This document shows positions 1-10,015 of a stretch of DNA of 64,000 bases, piece after piece; position 1 is the first letter of the stretch; each line of letters starts with the position of its first letter. The notes under the pieces were generated by a model. It did not search any database. It was not told the DNA's origin and saw nothing but the letters and a program-made list of their open reading frames with translations. The position numbers and the translations under genes are program-made. The stretch covers positions 62,001-126,000 of the forward strand of contig NZ_FMXM01000006.1 in assembly GCF_900103325.1 (NCBI RefSeq), given 5' to 3'. The stretch is from Mesorhizobium qingshengii. Its GTDB lineage: Bacteria > Pseudomonadota > Alphaproteobacteria > Rhizobiales > Rhizobiaceae.

Positions 1-1322
1 TCGGCACGCCGGCTCTCGGCGTAATTGTCGCGGAAGGTCTGGCCGAAGGCATCGGCGCAGAAATCTGATGCGGCGAAGGCGTCGATCGAGGCGTTCAGCG
101 TGCGCGGCAGTTTCGGCTTGTCGAGATTGGCGAGGTTCGATGTCACTGGCGCTTCGAGCGGCAGGTCCTTCTCGATACCCTCGCAGCCCGCCGCCAGGAT
201 CGCCGCTATGGACAGGTACGGATTGATGTCGGCTCCCGGCGCGCGATGCTCCAGCCGGCAGGCGCCGTCGTTCGGCGTGGTGATGGCGCGGATCGGCGCG
301 GTGCGGTTCTCGAAACCCCAGGCGACGTCTTCCGGCGACCAGGCGCCACGGTCGAAACGGCGGTAGGAGTTGACCGTCGGCCGGAACAGGAGATGCGTTT
401 CCTGCATCCGGTTCAGTACGCCGGCGAGGAATTTCTCGGCGACCGGCGTCAGCCGGTTCGGGCCGGCGGCGAAGGCCGGCTTGCCGTCGCGCCACAGGCT
501 GACGTGGTGATGCGCGCCGCAGGCGCTTTCCTTGCCCGGCGGCTGGAAGCGCGTCATGAAGGTGGCGACCAGGCCGCGCTCGGCGCAAAGCTCGCGCAGG
601 TGCAGCTTGGCGCGCATGGCGTCGTCGGCCGCCTGCAGCGCACTCTTCGGCGTCAGCGCGTATTCATACATGCCATAGCCATATTCGGTAACCAGCGAGG
701 CGACGCCGATGCCGATGCTTTTCATGCGGGTGATGAACTCGGCGGCGAAATCCTGGTACTCGCCGCTGCGCACCAGATCATAGTTGATCAGCGAATGCCC
801 CCACGGCTTCAGCTCGCGGTAGCGCCCGGCGCGCATCAGGTCGTGGTCGGCGTGGAAGATGCCGAACTCGTATTCGAGCGCGAACATCGGCTCGTAGCCG
901 AGCGCCCTGGCGCGTTCCTCGACGCGAGCCAGCACGCCGCGCGGATCGAAAGGGCAGACCGCGCCGTCGAGCATGTAGGAGCGCGTGATTGCGGAGGCGA
1001 ATTTCGGCTTCCAGCCGTGCCGGACGACGGTCGCCGGATCAATGATCCCCTTGATGTTGGGAAAGCCGTTTTCCTCATTGGCACTCGGCGATGCGAAGGC
1101 GACATCGCCCATCGGCTGGCCGTCGCCATGGGTGACGCAATAGAGGATGGCGTTGATCGATTCGCCGTAGGTCGAAAGTTTCAGCGGCGCGATCTTGGAG
1201 CGGAACGCTCCTGATGTGTCGACCGTATGCACCTCGATAAACTCGACCCCGCCCGATGCCAGCTCGCGCTGCAACGCCTCGAGCTTCGGCGCGTATTCCG
1301 CGGCCCTGTCCTCAAATTCCAC
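1..1322 (-). CDS. Glutamine synthetase family ligase (gamma-glutamyl-amine ligase type), 3' end outside window
   Basis: 440 codons are visible; the stop lies beyond the window edge. The family makes ATP-dependent gamma-glutamyl amides from glutamate and ammonia or an amine. Visible glutamine synthetase signatures are the metal-binding ALEYEF (about residue 146), EYGYGMYEY (about 210), the catalytic-domain ACGAHHHVSLW (about 264), NSYRRF (about 316) and RLEHRAPGADINPY (about 355). The start is GTG with GGAGG 7 nt upstream; no suitable ATG lies upstream. It follows the ABC-importer genes on the same strand with a 35-nt gap, so it probably belongs to that operon. Grouping with an importer, an aldehyde dehydrogenase and an amidohydrolase suggests an amine-degrading ligase of the gamma-glutamylputrescine-synthetase kind rather than the housekeeping enzyme. 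The substrate is inferred, not visible. Confidence 0.85.
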   Translation of the reverse strand, partial: MEFEDRAAEYAPKLEALQRELASGGVEFIEVHTVDTSGAFRSKIAPLKLSTYGESINAILYCVTHGDGQPMGDVAFASPSANEENGFPNIKGIIDPATVVRHGWKPKFASAITRSYMLDGAVCPFDPRGVLARVEERARALGYEPMFALEYEFGIFHADHDLMRAGRYRELKPWGHSLINYDLVRSGEYQDFAAEFITRMKSIGIGVASLVTEYGYGMYEYALTPKSALQAADDAMRAKLHLRELCAERGLVATFMTRFQPPGKESACGAHHHVSLWRDGKPAFAAGPNRLTPVAEKFLAGVLNRMQETHLLFRPTVNSYRRFDRGAWSPEDVAWGFENRTAPIRAITTPNDGACRLEHRAPGADINPYLSIAAILAAGCEGIEKDLPLEAPVTSNLANLDKPKLPRTLNASIDAFAASDFCADAFGQTFRDNYAESRRA

Positions 1323-1357
1323 GTTCAAACCTCCACCAGGAAAACCTAAGGGCTGCG

Positions 1358-2458
1358 CTATTTCGCGCTGCGCCTGAAAAGTCGCGACAAGAGTTCGTCG
1401 AGCTCGTATCGGCCGCTGATGCCGCTTGGCCGGAAGGCCATGCAAAGCACGATGACGACGCCGAGCGCCACACCCGACAGTCCGAGCAGTTGCGGCAGCT
1501 GGATGCCGGCGATCGTCACGCCCGATTCGATGCTGCGGATGAATTCGAGCCCGACCGAAAGCACGATGACGCCGGTCACAGCACCTGTCACCGTCGCCAT
1601 GCCGCCCAGGATCAGCATCGCCAGCGTGTTGAAAATCATCTGGAAGTAGAACAGCTTGGGGCTGATCGTGCCGGCGAAATAGGCGTAGAGCACACCAGCC
1701 AGGCCGCAGATCAGCGCCGACAGCACCCATGACATCAGCCGCAGGCGCCGGGCGTCGATGCCAAGTGCGGCGGCGGCCTGCGGGCTCTGGGCGCTGGCCC
1801 TCAGCTGCAGGCCCCAGCGGCTGTCCTTGAACAGTCGCGCCAGCACGATCACCACCACCGAGAACACCATCATCCACGGCAGGCCAACCACCTTTGGAAT
1901 GCCGAAGAAGGCCTGGTTGCCCTTGAACAGGTCGGTCCAGTTGAGAAACACCGAATGGACGATGATCAGCAGCGCCAGGCTGACGATGGTCGCAGCGACG
2001 CCCGACAGGCGGCTGATGACCTTGCCGCTGACGGCGGCAAGGATGCCGACCACGACAAGCGCGATGAGCGCCGACGATACCGGATCGAGCTGCAGCGTCG
2101 CGAAGCCGAAAGGTGCATTGGGGATCGACAGCTTCTTCATCGCCAGCGGTGTGGAAAGGATGGCGACGCCATAGGCGCCGAGGCCGACAAAGGCGCTATG
2201 GCCGAGATTGGCGATGTTGCTGTTGCCCATGAACACTTGCAGGCCGACGACGACGATCAGGTTCACGAAAGCACCGAGCGCCAGGTAGGTGTAATAGGTC
2301 GGCGCGAAATTCAGGATCAGCAACCCGACCATCAGCACCGGCAGCGACGTCACCAGCCCGCCGATCAGCGACCGCGTCAGCGCACCGCCGGGTTGCGCGA
2401 CAGCGGCGGCAGGAGGCGCTGTATTTTCGATTGCCTGCGACACCTCAAATCTCGCCAC
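1358..2458 (-). CDS. livM: Branched-chain amino acid-type ABC transporter permease (LivM family)
   Basis: Inner-membrane permease of about 366 residues with the usual LivM pattern: a soluble N-terminal stretch of about 25 residues, then roughly ten hydrophobic segments and a short charged C-terminus. The family forms the translocation channel together with LivH. A GTG at 2458 is preferred because AAGGAG lies 8 nt upstream; a TTG at 2464 overlapping the livH stop is the alternative but sits almost on the ribosome site. It is co-transcribed with livH upstream and with the glutamine-synthetase-like gene downstream. The family also carries substrates other than branched-chain amino acids (amides, urea, aromatic compounds), so the name gives the fold and not the cargo. 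Confidence 0.88.
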   Translation of the reverse strand: MARFEVSQAIENTAPPAAAVAQPGGALTRSLIGGLVTSLPVLMVGLLILNFAPTYYTYLALGAFVNLIVVVGLQVFMGNSNIANLGHSAFVGLGAYGVAILSTPLAMKKLSIPNAPFGFATLQLDPVSSALIALVVVGILAAVSGKVISRLSGVAATIVSLALLIIVHSVFLNWTDLFKGNQAFFGIPKVVGLPWMMVFSVVVIVLARLFKDSRWGLQLRASAQSPQAAAALGIDARRLRLMSWVLSALICGLAGVLYAYFAGTISPKLFYFQMIFNTLAMLILGGMATVTGAVTGVIVLSVGLEFIRSIESGVTIAGIQLPQLLGLSGVALGVVIVLCMAFRPSGISGRYELDELLSRLFRRSAK

Positions 2459-2460
2459 CC

Positions 2461-3360
2461 TCAAATCTCCTTGTCGCCGAGTTCGACCCGCTGGCCGAGC
2501 AGGCCTTCCGGCCGGTAGACAAGCAGCGCGACGATGATCACGTAGGTGAGCGCATCCTTGAAGCCCCCATATTCCTGCGGCAGCGCGACTAGCAGGCCAA
2601 CCTCGATGAAGCCGAGCAGCATGCCGCCAGCCGCCGCTCCCGGCAGCGAGCCGAAGCCGCCGATCACACAGGCGACGAATGCCTTCAGCACCAGGCTGAA
2701 GCCGAGATCGGGCGAGACGCTGCCACGCCGCGCGATGATGAACACGGCGGCGATGCCCGCCAGCGCGCCCGAAATCGCGAAGGCCGTTGCGATCACCCGG
2801 TTAGCCCTGATCCCCATCAGCCGCACCGTGGCGAAATCGCGCGATGCCGCGCGGATGGCCAGACCAAGCGTCGAGCGGTTGAGGAAGAGCACCAGCGCCA
2901 GAATGGTCAGGCCGGAGACGACCAGCTCCATCACCTGCAGCGACGACACCGCGAACGGGCCGAAGAACCACATCTGGTTCAACCCGTTGAGGATCGAGAC
3001 TGACTGCGGCTTTGGCGAGATCAGCAGCATGAACAGGTTCTGCACGACGATGCTGACGCCGAAGGCGGTCAGCAACCCTGTCGTCGTCGGCGCGTAGCGC
3101 ACCGGCCGGAACGCCACCCGCTCGAAGGCGATCGCCGCCAGCGCGGCGGCGGCGACCGCGAGGAGCACGGCGACGATCGGCGACGTCAGCCCGAGGGCTG
3201 CCGCCAGGAACACGCTGTAGGCCGAGACGCCGATGATTTCGCCATGCGCGAAATTGACCAGGCCCATGATCGAGAACACCACGGCGAGGCCGAGCGCGAC
3301 CAGCGAATATTCCGCGCCGAAGGCCAACGCGTTGAGAAGCTGCTGCAAGGCATAGTCCAT
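2461..3360 (-). CDS. livH: Branched-chain amino acid-type ABC transporter permease (LivH family)
   Basis: A 299-residue polytopic inner-membrane protein with the family's N-terminal sequence LNALAFGAEYSLVALGLAVV followed by GLVNFAHGEI, a hallmark of LivH-type permeases. Its usual partner, the LivM-type permease, follows immediately and overlaps or nearly overlaps the stop. The ATP-binding gene livF lies 8 nt upstream on the same strand. Length is normal for the family. It should form the heterodimeric channel energised by the LivF and LivG ATPases encoded in the same operon. Confidence 0.9.
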   Translation of the reverse strand: MDYALQQLLNALAFGAEYSLVALGLAVVFSIMGLVNFAHGEIIGVSAYSVFLAAALGLTSPIVAVLLAVAAAALAAIAFERVAFRPVRYAPTTTGLLTAFGVSIVVQNLFMLLISPKPQSVSILNGLNQMWFFGPFAVSSLQVMELVVSGLTILALVLFLNRSTLGLAIRAASRDFATVRLMGIRANRVIATAFAISGALAGIAAVFIIARRGSVSPDLGFSLVLKAFVACVIGGFGSLPGAAAGGMLLGFIEVGLLVALPQEYGGFKDALTYVIIVALLVYRPEGLLGQRVELGDKEI

Positions 3361-3368
3361 GTCGCCGC

Positions 3369-4073
<705 letters not shown>

Positions 4074-4125
4074 GACTGGGCCTGCGCTGCGAAGGCTCGA
4101 TCCATCATCACTTGAGCTGCCTGCC

Positions 4126-5280
4126 TCAGTTCAGCGCCGGAACGAAGGTCGGCGGCGTATCGGAGATCAGCACCCGCTTGCCGTTCGAGAAGCCCATCAC
4201 AGGCACCGCCTTGACCGGGTAGCCCTTCTTCTCCGCGAAAGAAATGACCGGCGCCGTGGTGCCGGGATAGCCGCCCGGCGCGCGGATCGCCTCGCGCAAG
4301 GCGGCGGGCTCGACGGTGCCTGACTTTTTCGCCGCCTCGTAGCTGATCTGCACCATGTCGGCGCCGAGCGCGTCGAAGATGCCGTTGATCTTGTAGCCAT
4401 CGGCCTTGCACTGGGCCAGGAACTTGTCGATCGGGCTGTCGACGCCGGTCGCGCCATGGGTGGCGAACATCACCTTTTCCAACGACGCCGGATCGCCGAC
4501 AGTGCCTTCCAGCGACTTGTCGTCGAAGGCGTCGCAGCCGGCGACCCAGCCATCATAGCCATTGGCGCGCAGCTGGCGGATAAAAATGCCGACATCCGGC
4601 AGCACGCCGCAGATGTGGATGGCGTCCGGCTTCTGAGGCAAGGCCTTGATGCTGGCGATCTGCGGCGACCAGTCGGTGGTGCCCCAGGAATAGTTGAGCT
4701 TGGAGACAACCTTGCCGCCAAGATGCTCGAACACCTCGCCGAACCATTCCGGCAGCTTTTCCGAATAGGAACCGGCATCGGGCGAGACCATCAGCGCCAC
4801 GCTGCGCGCGCCCTTGCCGTAGAGCGCATTGGCGGTCGCCGCCGCGTTGATCGGGTCAGGCACCGCGCCGGCGATGAAATTGTCGAGGCCGGCCTGCTGC
4901 ATCTCGAGCTGCGTGTTCGGCGCCGAGAACACCGTGGCGCCGTAAGGCGCCGCGATCTGCGCGGTCGGGATCAGCGCGTCCGGGAACGGCACGCCGGTGA
5001 TGATCTGCGCGCCGGCATCGAGGAATTTCTGGCCGAGCGAAACCGAAAGCTGCGGATCGGAACGATTGTCCTCGATCATCAGCTCGATCTTGGGATCACC
5101 GGCCCCTGCGGCCTTGTTCAGTCTGTCGGCCATGCAGCGCGCGCCTTCGGCCTCGCTGTAGGGTGCGTACGTGCCGGTCATCGCCACCGCGAGCCCGATC
5201 TTCAGGTCGGTGGCGCCGGCATGCGCCACCTGCGAAAGTCCCGCCGCGACGACCGCGGCTCCCAGAATCATCTTGTCCAT
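4126..5280 (-). CDS. Periplasmic substrate-binding protein of the branched-chain amino acid-type importer
   Basis: A 384-residue type I periplasmic-binding protein (Leu/Ile/Val-binding family). An N-terminal signal peptide is visible (MDKMILGAAVVAAGLSQVAH, cleavage likely after AHA), followed by DLKIGLAVAMTGTYAPYSEA, the family's typical opening strand. The start at 5280 is chosen because AGGAGGGG lies just upstream; a longer frame to 5349 lacks a site and would bury the signal peptide. It captures the substrate in the periplasm and delivers it to the LivHM channel. Its gene lies between the two ATPase genes, an unusual but not rare order. The ligand cannot be read from the sequence. Confidence 0.9.
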   Translation of the reverse strand: MDKMILGAAVVAAGLSQVAHAGATDLKIGLAVAMTGTYAPYSEAEGARCMADRLNKAAGAGDPKIELMIEDNRSDPQLSVSLGQKFLDAGAQIITGVPFPDALIPTAQIAAPYGATVFSAPNTQLEMQQAGLDNFIAGAVPDPINAAATANALYGKGARSVALMVSPDAGSYSEKLPEWFGEVFEHLGGKVVSKLNYSWGTTDWSPQIASIKALPQKPDAIHICGVLPDVGIFIRQLRANGYDGWVAGCDAFDDKSLEGTVGDPASLEKVMFATHGATGVDSPIDKFLAQCKADGYKINGIFDALGADMVQISYEAAKKSGTVEPAALREAIRAPGGYPGTTAPVISFAEKKGYPVKAVPVMGFSNGKRVLISDTPPTFVPALN

Positions 5281-5323
5281 TGAACCCCTCCTTCTCCCTT
5301 GTTGTTGCCGTTCCAGGGCGCCG

Positions 5324-6049
<726 letters not shown>

Positions 6050-6140
6050 CGGTCACATCTCCCATCCCGGCCGATGGCTATTTCTCCTGTCGGTCGGTCA
6101 ACAGGATGCTAGACCTCCGACTTTTCCATAACAAGTATTT

Positions 6141-6157
6141 TTTTCCATTTTAGAAAA
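6141..6157. promoter_or_regulatory. Putative operator, copy 1 (TTTTCCA-N3-TAGAAAA)
   Basis: The sequence TTTTCCATTTTAGAAAA is a near-palindrome with 6 of 7 arm positions matching. It lies 92 nt upstream of livG in an unusually AT-rich patch. Its first 11 bases are identical to those of the element at 9155-9171, the only other promoter region of this gene group. Isolated TTTTCCA half-sites also occur at 6122 and 6176. The likely ligand is the cupin/XRE regulator encoded next to it; this is inference. Confidence 0.55.
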
Positions 6158-6214
6158 TATTCTTGAAGCGCCGCGTTTTCCAACGGGAATTCCACCCGGT
6201 CCGACCGACCAGGA

Positions 6215-6799
6215 TCAGACCCCAGCGCCGGCCGGAAGCCCGTCGCGCGGCACGGTGTTCGACATCAGCATGACGACCGGCTCGCCGCCCAGCGCGACAT
6301 AGGCATGCTGCATTTCGCCGTCGAACAGGATGCTGTCGCCCGGCTGCAGCACCGTCGGATCATAGTGGATGGTGTGCAGTTCCAGGTTGCCGCTGAGCAC
6401 GTGGATGAACTCTTCGCCGGAATGGCTGCGCCAGCCGCCATTTTCCTCGAAGCTCTTCGCCCGCAGCGTGACGCGCCAGAAAATGTTGGTCTTGTCGCGA
6501 AAATCGCTGCACAGGACCTCGAATTCCATTGCATTGCCCTGATGCAGGATGCCGCTGCCGGCGCGCGTGATCGAGCGCCGCGCCTGCATGCCCGGCTTCG
6601 GGCTGAACAGAAACGATGCCACCGGCACATGCAGCACGCCGGCGATCATCAGCGCGACGTCGACCGTCAGGCGGGCCTTGCCGTTCTCCAGCTTCGACAG
6701 TTGCGACACCGAAAGGCCGGAGCGTTCGCTGAGGTCGCGCAGCGTGATGTTGCGCTCCTTGCGCGCATCCCGGATCTTGCTGCCCACATTGCCCTGCAT
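6215..6799 (-). CDS. XRE-family transcriptional regulator with C-terminal cupin domain
   Basis: A 194-residue protein. Residues of about 5-62 form a helix-turn-helix of the XRE type (IRDARKERNITLRDLSERSG then LSVSQLSKLENGKARLTVD). Residues of about 105-185 form a cupin sensor (SHSGEEFIHVLSGNLELH, LQPGDSILFDGEMQHAYV). This build is shared with PuuR-like regulators of amine and amino-acid catabolism. ATG at 6799 has AAGGG about 9 nt upstream; an in-frame ATG at 6898 would add 33 residues and overlap the preceding gene, without a ribosome site. It lies between the importer operon and the enzyme genes, consistent with local control of both. Confidence 0.85.
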   Translation of the reverse strand: MQGNVGSKIRDARKERNITLRDLSERSGLSVSQLSKLENGKARLTVDVALMIAGVLHVPVASFLFSPKPGMQARRSITRAGSGILHQGNAMEFEVLCSDFRDKTNIFWRVTLRAKSFEENGGWRSHSGEEFIHVLSGNLELHTIHYDPTVLQPGDSILFDGEMQHAYVALGGEPVVMLMSNTVPRDGLPAGAGV

Positions 6800-6870
6800 C
6801 GCCCACGCCCTTGGCTGTCGTGTTTCCAATTCGACAAGCTCTAGCGGCGTGGCATGGGGGCGTCCAGCCT

Positions 6871-7713
6871 TTAGACGGCTACGGCTGGTTTTGGCCATAG
6901 CGACATCGCGACGGTGGCAAAGACACCCTCCAGGGTGCGGCTGACGAGTTCGAATGTTTCCGGATCGGAAAGCAGGTTGTTGCGGACTTCGAGATAGAGG
7001 CAGGGCCTGCCTTGCTCGAGCCCGTGCCGGTTCAGCGTATAGCCAACGGCCTGACGCCAGTCGTACGGCTCGTTGTCGCCGATCCTCAATCCGACCTCCG
7101 TGCCCTGCGCGCCAAGGGTTTTCAGCACCGAGGTGACGAACGGCGACGGCTCTCGCCACAGCACGCCAATATCGACATTGCGCCGCACGCCGCCCATCAC
7201 CGGGGTGAAGGAATGCACCGAGATCAGCGCCTGCCTGCCCGCCGCCGCCTCGATGATCGCCTGTTCGACCGGCTCCCAGGCAACAAAGGTGCGCAGCCGG
7301 CGGTCCGCTGCATCGGGCGCCAGATTACCGGGCACTGGGATGCCGCCAAGATCCGGGCGCATGAAGTCCCACTCGCTGGCCGGGCGGTTGTAGTCGAGGA
7401 ACAGGCGCGAATAATGTGCGATCACGGCCGGCGCCCGCAACGTTTGCGAGAGCCGGCGCGTCAAGGCATCGACGCCTATATCGACGGCGAAATGCGTGCC
7501 GAGATAGGGCACTGCCAGGCCAAGATCCTGCCATGGCGCGGGCACAAGATTGCCCGCATGTTCAGCGATCAGCAGATAGGGGCTGGCCGCTTCCGTGCGC
7601 AGCCGCTCGACGCCGGCCGCGGCCAGCGCGGTGATGGTCGCATCATCAAGCCCTGCAAGGCTCGCCACGTTCATCGAGCCACTCATCGGATCAACCGATA
7701 ACGGAACGGACAT
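6871..7713 (-). CDS. N-formylglutamate amidohydrolase family protein
   Basis: About 280 residues. The family hydrolyses N-formylglutamate, or related N-acyl amino acids, with a metal-dependent site. Seen here: LLIAEHAGNLVPAPW near the N-terminus, HFAVDIGVDALTRRLSQTL, the conserved ISVHSFTPVMGG and a C-terminal LEVRNNLLSD. The start at 7713 has GAAGG 6 nt upstream and overlaps the aldehyde dehydrogenase 3' end by 23 nt, so the two genes are probably translationally coupled. No other histidine-degradation genes are nearby, so a role in the hut pathway is not supported. It more likely removes an acyl or glutamyl group from an intermediate of this gene cluster; that is inference. Confidence 0.8.
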   Translation of the reverse strand: MSVPLSVDPMSGSMNVASLAGLDDATITALAAAGVERLRTEAASPYLLIAEHAGNLVPAPWQDLGLAVPYLGTHFAVDIGVDALTRRLSQTLRAPAVIAHYSRLFLDYNRPASEWDFMRPDLGGIPVPGNLAPDAADRRLRTFVAWEPVEQAIIEAAAGRQALISVHSFTPVMGGVRRNVDIGVLWREPSPFVTSVLKTLGAQGTEVGLRIGDNEPYDWRQAVGYTLNRHGLEQGRPCLYLEVRNNLLSDPETFELVSRTLEGVFATVAMSLWPKPAVAV

Positions 7714-9115
7714 GATAGGCCTTCGCCGCGGTCGCTTCTGCCAGGCCGGCGCGGCCATTGGTGCGGCCGAGGCCGGAATTCTTGATGCCGCCCCAGGGCA
7801 GGTGCAGGTCGGCGTGGTCGCAGCGGTTGAGATAGACGGTGCCAGCCTCGACTTCGTCGAGCAGCGCCACGCCGCGCTCGATATCCCGCGTCCAGATCGA
7901 GGCGCTGAGCCCGAAATCGCTGTCGTTCATCAGGCCGATTGCCTGCTCGTCGCCGCTGACGGACTGGACGCAGGCCACCGGCCCGAACAGCTCGTCGCGC
8001 ATGATCTGCATGCTGTGGTCGACACCGATGAGCACTTCCGGCGCGACATAGGCGGCCCCGAGGCCAGAGGCCTTGAGGGTGCCGTCCTTTGGCATCAGGC
8101 GCCGAGCCCCTGCCCGCACCGCCTGTTCGGTGAGATCGCGGATCGCGTCGGCGGCGCTCGCGCGCACCACCGGGCCGGTCATCGGCTTCTCGTCAAAGGG
8201 ATGGCCGATGGTCCATTTCGCCGTCTCGGCAACCAGGGCTTCGACAAAGCGGTCATGGATCGCCTTGTCGACATAGATGCGCTCGACCGAGCAGCAGGAC
8301 TGGCCGGCATTGGAATAGGTGCCTTCGGCGATCTGCGGGATCGTCGCCTCGAGGTCGGCGTCGGCCCGGACATAGGTCGGATCCTTGCCGCCGAGTTCGA
8401 GATGCACCTGGGTGAAGGTGCCGGCGGCGGCGGCATGAACGCGCCGGCCGCCATTGACCGAACCGATGAAGTTCACCGCATTGAAGGCGCCTGACGCGAT
8501 CAGGCGCTCGGCATCGGCATGATCGAGATGCAGGCTCTGGAACACGCCCTCGGGACCGCCGGCGGCGCGGAAGGCTTCCTGCGCCAATTCGGCAATCAGT
8601 GGCGTCTGCGGCGAATGCTTGAAGATCACGACATTGCCGGCCGCGAGCGGCGCGGTGACGAGATAGCCGAGCATGGCGGTCGGGTAGTTCCAGGCGCAGA
8701 TGGACAGATGCAGGCCGCCTGCGGTCGGCCGTGCAAAGCGGCGGATGGTTTCGTCCGAGGGGTATGGCACGTCGGCCAGCGTCTCCGGCGCGATGTCGGC
8801 AAGCAGCTGCCCGACCAGCGCCAGGCGCGGCGTCTCGTCGGCCTGCCACAAGGGCCGGCCGATCTGCCATGCCACCATCTCGGCCAGCGACGTTGCCCGC
8901 GCCTTCATCTCCTCGCCGAAGCGCAGCAGGATCGCCAGCCTGTCGGCCAGCTTCATCCGCCGCCAGGACGGCAAGGCGGCACGGGCCCGGATGAGCGCCG
9001 CCTCGATTGCGGCGCCATCGGCATAGGCACGCGTCGTGTAGGTCGAGCCGTCGACGGGAGAGATCACGGAGAAGGTCCGCGCGCCGGAATGCAGGTCCAT
9101 GGTCGTGAAATCCAT
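7691..9115 (-). CDS. NAD(P)-dependent aldehyde dehydrogenase
   Basis: A 474-residue ALDH-superfamily enzyme that oxidises an aldehyde to an acid. The catalytic cysteine is Cys274 in NAGQSCC and the general base is Glu240 in LELGGKDP; the AWNYP motif lies at about 141-145. Length is typical. No strong ribosome site precedes the ATG at 9115; an in-frame ATG at 9100 is an alternative. It is the first gene of the leftward unit ALDH, amidohydrolase, regulator. The divergent dehydrogenase gene starts 142 nt away and the palindrome at 9155-9171 lies between them. With a gamma-glutamyl ligase nearby, oxidation of a gamma-glutamyl-aminoaldehyde is plausible but unproven. Confidence 0.9.
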   Translation of the reverse strand: MDFTTMDLHSGARTFSVISPVDGSTYTTRAYADGAAIEAALIRARAALPSWRRMKLADRLAILLRFGEEMKARATSLAEMVAWQIGRPLWQADETPRLALVGQLLADIAPETLADVPYPSDETIRRFARPTAGGLHLSICAWNYPTAMLGYLVTAPLAAGNVVIFKHSPQTPLIAELAQEAFRAAGGPEGVFQSLHLDHADAERLIASGAFNAVNFIGSVNGGRRVHAAAAGTFTQVHLELGGKDPTYVRADADLEATIPQIAEGTYSNAGQSCCSVERIYVDKAIHDRFVEALVAETAKWTIGHPFDEKPMTGPVVRASAADAIRDLTEQAVRAGARRLMPKDGTLKASGLGAAYVAPEVLIGVDHSMQIMRDELFGPVACVQSVSGDEQAIGLMNDSDFGLSASIWTRDIERGVALLDEVEAGTVYLNRCDHADLHLPWGGIKNSGLGRTNGRAGLAEATAAKAYHVRSVIG

Positions 9116-9154
9116 TCGAACTGAGAGAGGGTCGGTTCCGGCACGATATCGCTA

Positions 9155-9171
9155 TTTTCCATTTTGGCAAA
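9155..9171. promoter_or_regulatory. Putative operator, copy 2 (TTTTCCA-N3-TGGCAAA)
   Basis: TTTTCCATTTTGGCAAA is a near-perfect inverted repeat (one arm mismatch) in the divergent promoter region, 40 nt before the aldehyde dehydrogenase start and 86 nt before the short-chain dehydrogenase start. It matches the element at 6141-6157 over its first 11 bases. One site here could control both directions. Confidence 0.58.
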
Positions 9172-9256
9172 TTTTTTCTAATACCGCTTGATGGAATTTT
9201 TGTCCGCCCCTATTGTCCCGACATCGCGCATTGGCGGAGCACATGAGGGGTTGCAG

Positions 9257-10015
9257 ATGATCGTTTATGATTTCACCGGCAGGCATGCGGTCGTCGCCGG
9301 GGCAGGCGGCGGCATGGGCGAAGCCATCACGCTGGCGCTGCTCGATGCCGGCGCCTCCGTCACAGCCATCGATGTGAAGCCACGTCCTTCGTCCCTCGCC
9401 TCCTATGACGACAGGCTCGCCTTCGCGCAGGGCGATCTCACCGACGCCGCCTTCGTCGAACAGGTCGTCGGCACGGCTGGCCGCGAGCGCGGTGGCATCG
9501 ACTATCTCGCCAATGTCGCTGGCGTGCTGTGGTTCGGTCGCGACAAGTCGGCTCTCGAGATGGATCTCGACGTCTGGGACGAGGTGTTCAAGATCAATCT
9601 GAAGTCCTTCGTGCACACCGCGCGGTCGGTCGTCCCCCATATGCGCTCGGGCGGCCGCGGCGGTGCCATGGTGCACTTCTCGACCATCCAGTGGTATCGC
9701 GGCGATGCCAACCCGCAGGACGCCTATCAGGCATCGAAGGCCGGCGTCTGCGCGCTCTCGAAATCGCTCGCCATGCAGCTGGCCGGCGAGCGCATCCGCT
9801 CCAACGCCATCTGCCCCGGCATGGCGCTGACCCCGCTGCAGGCGCGCTGGGACACCGAGGAAAAGCGCTCGGCCGTGGCGAGCTACGCGCCGCTCGGCCG
9901 CATCGGTACGCCGCAAGACATGGCCAACGCGGCACTGTTCCTGCTTTCCGACGCGGCGAGCTACATCACCGGCATCGAGCTTGCTGTCGATGGCGGCTTG
10001 CTGATGCGCATGTAG
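9257..10015 (+). CDS. Short-chain dehydrogenase/reductase (SDR family)
   Basis: A 252-residue classical SDR oxidoreductase with a Rossmann fold. The cofactor loop is GAGGGMG at residues 15-21, the acid AID at 37-39 suggests NAD(H) preference, and the catalytic set is Ser142 with Tyr157-Gln-Ala-Ser-Lys161. The C-terminal FLLSDAASYITGIELAVDGG is typical. The start at 9257 is chosen because GAGGGG lies 6 nt upstream. It is transcribed divergently from the aldehyde dehydrogenase and shares the promoter region holding the palindrome. It probably oxidises an alcohol or amine-derived intermediate in the same pathway; the substrate is unknown. Confidence 0.88.
   Translation: MIVYDFTGRHAVVAGAGGGMGEAITLALLDAGASVTAIDVKPRPSSLASYDDRLAFAQGDLTDAAFVEQVVGTAGRERGGIDYLANVAGVLWFGRDKSALEMDLDVWDEVFKINLKSFVHTARSVVPHMRSGGRGGAMVHFSTIQWYRGDANPQDAYQASKAGVCALSKSLAMQLAGERIRSNAICPGMALTPLQARWDTEEKRSAVASYAPLGRIGTPQDMANAALFLLSDAASYITGIELAVDGGLLMRM

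Noticed and set aside
246..1214. A long rightward open frame across the ligase gene
   Set aside because: It is the antisense of a clearly conserved glutamine-synthetase family protein; frames of this size arise by chance in high-GC DNA with codon bias.
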